Both the position numbers and the translations under genes were made by a program. The notes below the pieces were generated by a model, which was given only the letters and a program-made list of their open reading frames with translations, was not told where the DNA came from and searched no databases. A stretch of DNA of 64,000 nucleotides from Marinobacter sp. BW6 (GTDB taxonomy: Bacteria; Pseudomonadota; Gammaproteobacteria; Pseudomonadales; Oleiphilaceae), in NCBI RefSeq assembly GCF_008107725.1, contig NZ_VIRN01000064.1, positions 1,550,001 through 1,614,000 of the forward strand. Reading direction: 5' to 3'. Positions 27,309 to 34,206 of this stretch are shown here, one piece after another; positions within the stretch are counted from its first letter, which is position 1; every line of letters starts with the position of its first letter.

Positions 27309-28085
27309 ATGTATTACAGCTCCATCCTCCCGGATGTCATAAAGGTAGCAGACGAGGCCAGCGAGAAGGCTCTGCATATCTATCAGTCAGATTTCAAGGT
27401 GAGCTACAAGGCTGACGATTCGCCCATCACAGCTGCAGACACAGCCGCTCATGACATTATCGTCCACGGCCTGCGCAGCATAAGTCGCGACATCCCCATC
27501 CTTTCCGAGGAAGGCAAAGACATTCCCTGGGATGAGCGCAAGCACTGGCGCCGATTCTGGCTGGTGGACCCCATCGATGGCACCAGGGATTTTACTCAGC
27601 GTACAGGGGAGTTCACCGTCAACATCGCCATGATTGAGGACGGTGAGCCGGTTATGGGCGTAGTCATCGCTCCGGCTTTGAGAGAAGCCTACTGGGGTGT
27701 GGTCGGTGAGGGCGCCCATATGCGCGATCGCACCGGCAAAGTTCACCGAATTCGGGTAACGGAACCCAAAGACGTAAAGCGCGTGGTGGCCAGCAAGAAT
27801 CACCTGAACCCGGAAACAAGAGAGTTTATAGATAGGCTCGGCGAGCACGAGCTGGTGCAGGCTGGTAGCTCTCTGAAGTTTTGCCGGATTGCCGAAGGCC
27901 ACGCTGACATTTATCCGCGTATGGGGCCAACTTGCGAATGGGACACTGGTGCGGCGCAGGCGGTGCTGGTGGCTGCCGGAGGAAAGGTTCAAACGGTGGA
28001 TGGCAAGCCACTGAAATACGGTAAACAAGATGTGTTAAATCCTTATTTCATTGCGGCAGGAAGCTGGTATATTCCGCATCCATGA
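27309..28085 (+). CDS. cysQ: 3'(2'),5'-bisphosphate nucleotidase CysQ
   Basis: A 258-residue inositol-monophosphatase-fold enzyme with the metal-binding motifs SEEGKD and DPIDGTRDF and the C-terminal WDTGAAQAVL. CysQ hydrolyses 3'-phosphoadenosine 5'-phosphate, preventing its build-up during sulfate assimilation. A good ribosome-binding site (AGGAAG) precedes the ATG. The stop overlaps the rfaH start by 4 bp (ATGA), so the two are translationally coupled. Confidence 0.93.
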   Translation: MYYSSILPDVIKVADEASEKALHIYQSDFKVSYKADDSPITAADTAAHDIIVHGLRSISRDIPILSEEGKDIPWDERKHWRRFWLVDPIDGTRDFTQRTGEFTVNIAMIEDGEPVMGVVIAPALREAYWGVVGEGAHMRDRTGKVHRIRVTEPKDVKRVVASKNHLNPETREFIDRLGEHELVQAGSSLKFCRIAEGHADIYPRMGPTCEWDTGAAQAVLVAAGGKVQTVDGKPLKYGKQDVLNPYFIAAGSWYIPHP

Positions 28086-28567
28086 CATGGTATGCACTGC
28101 AGCACAAACCCGCCCAGGGCGATCGCGCCCTTACACACCTCCAGAATCAGGAAATTGCCTGCTTCTACCCAAAAATCACCGTTGAAAAAATCACGGCGGG
28201 CAAGCGCACGAAGAAGCTTGAGCCGCTCTTTCCCGGGTACCTGTTCGTAAACCTGGAAACAACCGATCCCATGTGGGCGAAACTCCGCTCAACCCGTGGC
28301 GTGCTCAGAATTGTAGGGTTCGCCAACAAGCCTGCGCCCATCAGTGACGATGTTATCCAGCACATCAAAGCCAGCCTGGAGTCGGTGGCAGAGCTTGGTG
28401 GTATCAAGCCCGGCCAGGCGGTACAGCTGAATGAGGGGCCGTTTGAGGGTATCAATGCCATCTTCCAGGCCTACGATGGCGAGGCGCGCGCTATCGTACT
28501 GATTAACTTCATGCAGAAGCAGCAGGCAGTGAAGGTGCCCATTTCTGCCTTAAAATCAAACGCATAA
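28082..28567 (+). CDS. rfaH: Transcription antiterminator RfaH
   Basis: A 161-residue NusG-family protein. The N-terminal NGN domain begins MTWYALQHKPAQGDRA and contains CFYPKI and PLFPGYLFV. A KOW-region C-terminal domain follows (GGIKPGQAVQLNEGPFEG). The N-terminal motif set is that of RfaH rather than NusG. RfaH binds RNA polymerase paused at an ops element, blocks pausing and Rho-dependent termination, and recruits ribosomes through its refolded C-terminal domain. An exact ops sequence lies 5.6 kb downstream in front of the polysaccharide locus, which strongly supports the assignment. Confidence 0.93.
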   Translation: MTWYALQHKPAQGDRALTHLQNQEIACFYPKITVEKITAGKRTKKLEPLFPGYLFVNLETTDPMWAKLRSTRGVLRIVGFANKPAPISDDVIQHIKASLESVAELGGIKPGQAVQLNEGPFEGINAIFQAYDGEARAIVLINFMQKQQAVKVPISALKSNA

Positions 28568-28683
28568 AATCATATAGTTTACTAAGTTTTACAATGTGAC
28601 TATTGCGGCGACACGTAGTTGCTGTAACTATTCGTTCCGAAAAATCTTATCTCATGGACGTTTAGTTATAACAAGGAGTCGTC

Positions 28684-28914
28684 GTGTCGTACCGCCTTTT
28701 TGCCCCTGTTGTACTTCTACTCCTGCTTTCAGGGTGCTCTGAAAGCCCCGAATCCGCCATTGACGATATCGCAGATAAAAGCAAAGACATTGTTCAGAGC
28801 GCGCGCGATATGGCCGATGATGCCTCCGATCGCGTTGGCGAGGAACTGGATAACGCCAAGGAAACCGCCTCCGAAAGAGTCTCCAGAGCCGTTGATGAGC
28901 TGAGCGGGGACTAA
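28684..28914 (+). CDS. Small predicted lipoprotein, first gene of the envelope operon
   Basis: A 76-residue protein with lipobox LLSG-Cys (Cys18). The mature part is short, highly charged and helical (repeats of DDIADKSKDI, ARDMADDASD, LDNAKETAS), likely an amphipathic coiled helix lying in the periplasm. It starts with GTG behind a strong AAGGAG. The next gene begins 2 bp after its stop. Function unknown. It resembles in style, but is not clearly related to, small YtxH- or entericidin-like proteins. Confidence 0.75.
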   Translation: MSYRLFAPVVLLLLLSGCSESPESAIDDIADKSKDIVQSARDMADDASDRVGEELDNAKETASERVSRAVDELSGD

Positions 28915-28916
28915 TC

Positions 28917-29675
28917 ATGAGCGATGCAGTAGAGCAGGGTGCTGCCGCGCCCAAGGCTGGCTTTCGCCAAAAAATGGTTACCTGGGTGGCGGCGCTGTCG
29001 CTCCCTGTTATTGCCCTCGGCAATTTCTCCGAGGCGTTGATGATTGTTGAAGACAGCGTAGACAGGGTTGTCTCCACATTCACCAATCTGCCCGAATACG
29101 AAGATCTTTCCTACCTACGAGCTGGCATCGATCGGAACTATGCCCGTGAGATCTTCGGCATGCCCCAGGTCACCAAAGACCTCGGCAAAAGCCTGAGCGC
29201 CGAATACTACTTCCACAAGAAGTATCTGCTCACCCTGTTGGTTAAATCAGGGGAAGTAACTGCGTTTACCGTAATCAGCCTGCAGGAAGGGTTTTCGCCG
29301 CAGGTGTTCGATGATTGGGGTGGTCCGCTGGGCGAGTTTTCGTTTGCCGCCCTTAAAGGCATGCCGGGGGACTTTCTTGTGGGTTGGACCAAAAACAGCG
29401 CCCTGTACCTCGAACTCGTCAACCTCGGCGGTGGCTCACTTAACCAGAAAGCATACGCCGGTTGGGTCAACTACGGTGCGGGCACCGAGGCCTATGGCTT
29501 GAGCGCTCTCTATAAAAGCGTGCTGACGGGTGAGGCCACGGAAAGCAACCGCAACAGCGTTCGTGAGGCGGTGCATCCGAACCTCTATGGCTGGGGCCGC
29601 CTGAGCCTTGCCGATATCCGGAATTCCATCCTGAGCCCGACAGATCTTGCGCATTATCTGTCCGCCTACCAGTAA
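28917..29675 (+). CDS. Membrane-anchored protein of unknown function in the envelope operon
   Basis: A 252-residue protein with one N-terminal hydrophobic segment (about residues 21-37) and a soluble domain. Its middle (IDRNYAREIFGMPQ, then AEYYFHKKYLLTLLV, then VTAFTVISLQEGFSPQ) is reminiscent of proteins annotated with the ETEC_3214 domain. That recollection is not verified. It is tightly packed between two lipoprotein genes, so an inner-membrane or periplasmic partner role is likely. Confidence 0.65.
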   Translation: MSDAVEQGAAAPKAGFRQKMVTWVAALSLPVIALGNFSEALMIVEDSVDRVVSTFTNLPEYEDLSYLRAGIDRNYAREIFGMPQVTKDLGKSLSAEYYFHKKYLLTLLVKSGEVTAFTVISLQEGFSPQVFDDWGGPLGEFSFAALKGMPGDFLVGWTKNSALYLELVNLGGGSLNQKAYAGWVNYGAGTEAYGLSALYKSVLTGEATESNRNSVREAVHPNLYGWGRLSLADIRNSILSPTDLAHYLSAYQ

Positions 29676-29702
29676 CAACACCAAAATCGCGAGGAGTGCG
29701 AA

Positions 29703-30290
29703 ATGATTCGAACAACCGTAAAACTGATGGCTGCGGCCGTAACTGCTGGCCTGTTCGCCGGCTGCGCCGGTAACGCGCCGTCCGAACAACAAAGCTCCAC
29801 CAGTGGCCTGCCGGCATGGGTAATTACCCCGGGTAAGCTGGTTCCCGAGGGTGCCCTGGCGGCGACGGAGTGTGTGCCGGCGAATGCAAGCATGAGCATT
29901 CTCAAGTCCAAGTCTACCGCCCTTGCCCGTGCCACCCTGGCCCAGCAGATTCAGGTAAACGTTCAGGCAATGGATAAGACCTATCAGGACCTGACTGAAA
30001 ATGGCGCTGAGTCGGCTTCCGGCTCAACCTTCTCCAGCGTTTCCAAACAAGTCACAGACCAGATGCTCAACGGCGCGATTACGGAGCGGGTGGATTACAT
30101 TCCAGGCCCAAACGAGACCACCCAGTTTTGCAGCATGGTCGTGATGGCCCCCGAACAGAACCGCAAAATTTTCGAGCAGATTATCGATCGTTCCAACCGC
30201 CAGATGTCACCAGACAACGAAGCGCTGCTTTACCAGGAGTTTCGGGCGAAGCGTGCCGCCGAGGAACTGGAAGACGCCCTGGAGGGTTAA
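29703..30290 (+). CDS. LPP20-like lipoprotein
   Basis: A 195-residue lipoprotein (lipobox FAG-Cys, Cys21) with a GAGGAGTG ribosome-binding site. After LPAWVITPGK the fold pattern (ILKSKSTALARATLAQQIQV, then a variable segment with VTDQMLNGAITERVDYI) matches the LPP20/FlgP-type domain. In that domain an alpha helix packs on a beta sheet after a Pro-x-Trp-hydrophobic start. It is one of two such proteins in this operon. Confidence 0.72.
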   Translation: MIRTTVKLMAAAVTAGLFAGCAGNAPSEQQSSTSGLPAWVITPGKLVPEGALAATECVPANASMSILKSKSTALARATLAQQIQVNVQAMDKTYQDLTENGAESASGSTFSSVSKQVTDQMLNGAITERVDYIPGPNETTQFCSMVVMAPEQNRKIFEQIIDRSNRQMSPDNEALLYQEFRAKRAAEELEDALEG

Positions 30291-30293
30291 GGA

Positions 30294-31784
30294 ATGAGCC
30301 GTCTTCGTACTGCATTATCGGTGATCGTGTTTGCGTGGCCGTTACTGGTCTCTGCCCAGGAGAGCTTCACGACCGCTGAGGATGAGGCAGGTAACAGTTA
30401 CACCGGAAGTTCAGGGTTCGAGGCTTTCAAAAAGAACCGGCTTGAAGGCTTTACAAGCTATAAAGAGCAGGTTCAGAAGGAGTTTCAGCAGTTCGCCAAA
30501 CTCCATGATCAGGTCTCGCAGCGCTATGAGAAGCGCATCTCCGACGTATGGGCCGAGCCTGAACAATCCTCAAAAACCCGTTGGGTGCATTATGAAGACG
30601 GCTACCGCCTGAAGCGGGTCGTGGACTTTGAGTGGCAGCAGATTGTCTGGTCCACGCCCGAGAGTCAGGTGAGCTCTGTTGGTTTTACCAAAAGCAACGC
30701 TCGCCAGATGCTGCAAGCACTCATGGCGATGACCCGTCGGGATGCTTTCGAGCAAGACGAGGTTGCCAGAGAAGTTGAAGAGAAAAGCCTGAGCCAGTTC
30801 AAGCATCTGGAAACAGCGACTCTGGATGATAGCAGCCCTGTGTTGCCGACTTACCTGTTCGGTCAAGAGAGCGTGGCTCAATCGCGGCGGGAAAGGGCGA
30901 TTGAAGCAATGCTTGCCGCAGGCGACCAAGTCACTCGCAGCCAGAAGGGCCAGACCATTGTCAGTTGGGTGTTTCCACTGACTTCAGGCGAGAGTGCTCA
31001 AGCGCCTGAAGCGCCGTTGGCGAAATCCGTTCAGGAAAAAACGCAAGAAAAGATAGAAGAAAAGGCGCAAGAAAACATTCAGGAAAAGAAACCTGCATTA
31101 GCTGCGTCCACAGCGATACCCCAGAAAGCGGCGCCAAAGAAAATTGTGCCGGCGGAGAGTAGGCCAGTTCCCACCGAGCCAAGCGTTAATGTCTGGAACA
31201 CCCGCGTTATCGAATCACCTCAGCATGAGCAGTTGCCCGCTCGGGCGAGACCTTTTGTAGCTGCCATCAATAAAGAGAACAGCGAATTCGAGCTTTCCGC
31301 TGAATTGCTACTGGCCATCATCGAAACCGAGTCTGCCTTTAATCCCATGGCGAAATCCTCGATTCCTGCCTTCGGGTTGATGCAAATCGTGCCTGCCAGC
31401 GCAGGCCAGGATGCCACTGAAAAACTGTTCGGCAAGCCCAGACTACTTGCCCCGTCCTACCTTTATAACGCCGACAACAACATCCGCGTGGGGGCGGCCT
31501 ACTTCAACATCTTGTATTACCGCTATTTCAAGGGCATCGAAAACCCTATGTCGCGGCTCTATTGCGCGATCGCGGCCTATAACACGGGCCCTGGCAATGT
31601 CTCGCTGGCCCTTACCGGAAAAGACATGAGGCTCCGCCCGGCAATTAATATCGCTAATACCATGAATCCGGATGAGGTGTACGAGCATTTGCTCAAGAAC
31701 CTGCCTTACGAGGAAACCGTGAACTACCTGCAGAAGGTCAACACACGCCTCGGCAATTACACGGAGGCCCTGGGTAATGGTTGA
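30294..31784 (+). CDS. MltC-like murein lytic transglycosylase
   Basis: A 496-residue exported protein (signal MSRLRTALSVIVFAWPLLVSA). The N-terminal part of about 200 residues resembles the MltC N-terminal domain (AFKKNRLEGFTSYKEQVQKE). It is followed by a Glu/Lys/Gln-rich linker (EKTQEKIEEKAQENIQEKK) and a C-terminal SLT domain with the catalytic Glu in LLAIIETESAFNP, plus GLMQIVP and AIAAYNTGPGNV. MltC itself is a lipoprotein; here the signal has no lipobox Cys. The long charged linker is not usual for the family. The 3' end overlaps the next gene by 8 bp. Confidence 0.83.
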   Translation: MSRLRTALSVIVFAWPLLVSAQESFTTAEDEAGNSYTGSSGFEAFKKNRLEGFTSYKEQVQKEFQQFAKLHDQVSQRYEKRISDVWAEPEQSSKTRWVHYEDGYRLKRVVDFEWQQIVWSTPESQVSSVGFTKSNARQMLQALMAMTRRDAFEQDEVAREVEEKSLSQFKHLETATLDDSSPVLPTYLFGQESVAQSRRERAIEAMLAAGDQVTRSQKGQTIVSWVFPLTSGESAQAPEAPLAKSVQEKTQEKIEEKAQENIQEKKPALAASTAIPQKAAPKKIVPAESRPVPTEPSVNVWNTRVIESPQHEQLPARARPFVAAINKENSEFELSAELLLAIIETESAFNPMAKSSIPAFGLMQIVPASAGQDATEKLFGKPRLLAPSYLYNADNNIRVGAAYFNILYYRYFKGIENPMSRLYCAIAAYNTGPGNVSLALTGKDMRLRPAINIANTMNPDEVYEHLLKNLPYEETVNYLQKVNTRLGNYTEALGNG

Positions 31785-32781
31785 TCGTGAATGGCAAGCC
31801 GCAGTTCGAGTGGCACTTTGTCTGCCGATGCTATTCCTGGGCGGCTGCGCCACCAGTGGCGTGCCCCAGTTGCCAGAATGGGTGCTCAACCCCCCGGCAG
31901 ACAACGCAATCACCATCTACGGAGTGGGTGAGGGCGAAGCGTTGCGCACCGCTCGTGACGATGCCCTGGCGGTGATTGCCGGAAAGCTTGAAACCCGCGT
32001 TTCCTCGGATGTGCTCACGGAAACCCGCCTGGAAAACGGCCGGGAAGAGTCGCGCACCCGAAACCGGGTGAGAACCACCACCGAAGCTCTGGAACTCTCC
32101 GAGTACCAAACCGAGAACAGCGCCCAGGTGGCCAGCAGGTTGTTCGTGTTGCTCTCGGTTAAACGGCAGGCGCTGGTTACCTCCACCCTCAACGATCTGA
32201 ATCGCCTGGATAGCGAAATCGAAGCCCGGCTCTCTGACAGCGACAACAGCTCCAGGCTGAAGCGCCTGTATCGCCTGACACTGGCAAAAGCTCTTATCTC
32301 AGAGGCCTTGGATAAAGTCTTGCTGGTGCAGTCGGTAAGCCAGAGCAGTGCCCTCAAACAACAGCGGTTAACCCATTACCAGAGCCTGCTGGATGAGCGG
32401 GAGCGGTTGCAGCAAAACCTCACACTTGCGGTCTCGTGGGACAGAAATACCCCAGAGATCGGAGAAAGAGTGCTCACCATGCTGCTCGAACTCGGTTTGC
32501 ATGCCGAGGCGGATAAATCCGGAGCGCGTTACGACGGGCGCATCGTTATCTCCGGCGTCCCCGCCAAGCGCGAAATATTCGATGAATACCACGTTCAGCT
32601 GGATACCGTCGTGGCCCTCGAAGACAACCAGGGGAGTGAGATTTCGTCAGCGCGATACCAGGCAGCTGCGAGTTCGCTTTCGGACCATGAGTCGGCCCAG
32701 AAAACCGCAAATCGCCAGATTGCTGAAGAAGTTCAAGAGCGGGGCGTGTGGCGCGCTCTGAATATGCATAAGGGAACGTGA
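31777..32781 (+). CDS. LPP20-domain lipoprotein, long form
   Basis: A 334-residue lipoprotein (lipobox FLGG-Cys, Cys24) whose mature part starts with LPEWVLNPPADNAITIYGVGEG and continues with RTARDDALAVIAGKLETRVS, the classic LPP20 pattern. The C-terminal half is helical and polar and may be an additional domain. It overlaps the transglycosylase gene by 8 bp, indicating translational coupling. LPP20 domains occur in FlgP-type flagellar outer-membrane lipoproteins and in many uncharacterised ones. No flagellar gene is nearby. Confidence 0.75.
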   Translation: MVDREWQAAVRVALCLPMLFLGGCATSGVPQLPEWVLNPPADNAITIYGVGEGEALRTARDDALAVIAGKLETRVSSDVLTETRLENGREESRTRNRVRTTTEALELSEYQTENSAQVASRLFVLLSVKRQALVTSTLNDLNRLDSEIEARLSDSDNSSRLKRLYRLTLAKALISEALDKVLLVQSVSQSSALKQQRLTHYQSLLDERERLQQNLTLAVSWDRNTPEIGERVLTMLLELGLHAEADKSGARYDGRIVISGVPAKREIFDEYHVQLDTVVALEDNQGSEISSARYQAAASSLSDHESAQKTANRQIAEEVQERGVWRALNMHKGT

Positions 32782-32826
32782 CGTTGAACCGTCATGCATC
32801 TTGTTAAAACCAAAGGAGATATAAGA

Positions 32827-33804
32827 ATGATCAAGAAGTCGCTAGTGCTGGGTGTTGTTGCAGGCCTGAGCCTCGGTGGTTGTGCCTCGGTTGAGGTGAA
32901 TCCGACCGACATGAATAACCGGGTGCAGCTGCCGCTTTCCGCAACCAACCCGTCACCGGATGGCGCTGTAACCAGCAAAGTGGTGATCTTTGAAGTAGAC
33001 GCCTCCAATGCAACCGTTGCAGAAGAATCCCAGGCTGGTGGCTCCATTCAGTTTGCGTTGGACGGCTACATCAACCAGGCAGGCGCAGAGCTGGTTGACC
33101 GCAACCTTGCCGCGCAGCTGAAAGACGAAGTTATCCGTGCAGAAATGGGCGGCGCTGGCGCCTATCAGGGCGCACCGGTAGCCGACTACGCTGTACGCAC
33201 CACCGTAACCGGCGCCAGTTTTGGGGCCGAGTTCGAGGAGGCCAGCCGCTGGACCGATGACGACGGCGAAACCCATGTAACGCCGCCGAGCTGCAACTAC
33301 GCAAGCCGTGTCGGGCTATCGGTTGATGTTTACACGGTGCCGGAATTGAAGCGAGTGAAATCATTCCGTGGCACGGGAAGTGCCTCTGCCTCTGAAGATG
33401 CCCGCAGCTCCAACTGCAACAAGGGTAGTCCGAGCCTGGTACGTGGCGCAGCAGAAGATGCCGTGTACGAGATTCAGGAGGACCTCAAAGCCTTTTTTGC
33501 TCCCACCGGCTACGTGCTGCACGGGTTTAAGACCTCCGATGGTAAATTCATCCTGAAAACCTCCCTGACCAAAGCGACCGGAGCCAGGGAAGGAAAAGCT
33601 GTTCACATCGTAAACGTGACTGAAGGGGGCGACCGTTATCCGGTGGGCGAAGGCAAGATCGCAAAGCCCCTCGTTCAAAGCGGTGCCTTCGTGGTTGTGG
33701 ATGAGGAAGTGATCTCCCGAATCCACATTGGTGATGAAGTCCGTGTCGATCACAACTGCTCCATCATGGGCTGCAAGTTGGACCAGACGCTGGGCATGAA
33801 CTAA
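32827..33804 (+). CDS. CsgG/FlgT-like predicted lipoprotein
   Basis: A 325-residue lipoprotein (lipobox SLGG-Cys, Cys19). The segment SKVVIFEVDASNATVAEES, then GYINQAGAELVDRNLAAQLKD, follows the layout of CsgG/LpoB-type outer-membrane lipoproteins. The C-terminal part (ISRIHIGDEVRVDHN) resembles the small beta domain of FlgT. Both comparisons are by eye and tentative. The ATG at 32827 has AAGGAGAT upstream and gives a proper signal peptide; the in-frame ATG at 32794 does not. It is the last gene of the operon. Confidence 0.65.
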   Translation: MIKKSLVLGVVAGLSLGGCASVEVNPTDMNNRVQLPLSATNPSPDGAVTSKVVIFEVDASNATVAEESQAGGSIQFALDGYINQAGAELVDRNLAAQLKDEVIRAEMGGAGAYQGAPVADYAVRTTVTGASFGAEFEEASRWTDDDGETHVTPPSCNYASRVGLSVDVYTVPELKRVKSFRGTGSASASEDARSSNCNKGSPSLVRGAAEDAVYEIQEDLKAFFAPTGYVLHGFKTSDGKFILKTSLTKATGAREGKAVHIVNVTEGGDRYPVGEGKIAKPLVQSGAFVVVDEEVISRIHIGDEVRVDHNCSIMGCKLDQTLGMN

Positions 33805-33833
33805 GCAGCTCTGGCCAAACCAGGGGGTGGTTC

Positions 33834-33864
33834 AGGGGTCAGATGAGGTCTTCATCTGCCCCCT
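33834..33864. repeat. Imperfect palindrome, GGGGTCAGA family, after the envelope operon
   Basis: Arms AGGGGTCAGATGA (33834-33846) and TCATCTGCCCCCT (33852-33864) pair with one mismatch around a short loop. The core equals that of the palindromes at 19.5 kb. No T run follows, so it is a poor terminator by itself, although it could protect or end the operon transcript. The rest of the 394-bp gap holds the promoter and ops site described separately. Confidence 0.75.
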
Positions 33865-34096
33865 ATTTCGAAGGATCTCAAGCACATTCGACCGGTCCGG
33901 AAGAGAGGGTGGAATGGAAGTAGTTGCACTTCCAATCCTTTAACAATTCTTTACCAACCTAACTCCCTGAAAACCCATGTGTCAGCCTTTTTGTCACTTG
34001 CTTGTCACAGACATTGCCGTAAAATCGCCACGCTTCTGAAATAGTTCATTCATCTACCGACAGGGAATCAGTTGGGAGTCAGTTGTCCCCTTCCTT

Positions 34097-34126
34097 TTGC
34101 CTGTTTCCCGTCGCTTTAAAGATAAT
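34097..34126 (+). promoter_or_regulatory. Candidate sigma-70 promoter of the polysaccharide locus
   Basis: TTGCCT (34097-34102, four of six matches) and GATAAT (34121-34126, five of six) are separated by 18 bp. The predicted transcription start near 34133 would place ops at about +35 to +46, a normal leader position. Other TTG boxes upstream (33991, 34002) have wrong spacing to the nearby TAAAAT. Confidence 0.5.
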
Positions 34127-34166
34127 TCAACTTCATGACCTTAAAACACTGGGCCCTGGTCGGTGG

Positions 34167-34178
34167 GGCGGTAGCGTG
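34167..34178 (+). promoter_or_regulatory. ops element (RfaH recruitment site)
   Basis: GGCGGTAGCGTG is identical to the enterobacterial ops consensus, in the sense orientation, 20 bp before the first gene of the locus. It lies within a JUMPstart-like leader in an otherwise gene-free stretch, and RfaH is encoded 5.6 kb upstream. Confidence 0.93.
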
Positions 34179-34179
34179 C

Positions 34180-34206
34180 ATGAGAGACTCCAGTTCAAAT
34201 GAATGA
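34180..34206 (+). other. Possible 8-codon leader ORF overlapping the first polysaccharide gene
   Basis: An ATG directly after ops opens eight sense codons (MRDSSSNE) and stops at 34204-34206, overlapping the next gene's ATG at 34199. It may be fortuitous. If translated, it could deliver ribosomes to the downstream start, which lacks a clear Shine-Dalgarno sequence. Confidence 0.25.

Noticed and set aside
33991..34025. TTGTCA boxes and TAAAAT as a promoter for the glycan locus
   Set aside because: Spacing is 23 or 12 bp, outside the usable range; the pair at 34097/34121 with 18 bp fits better.
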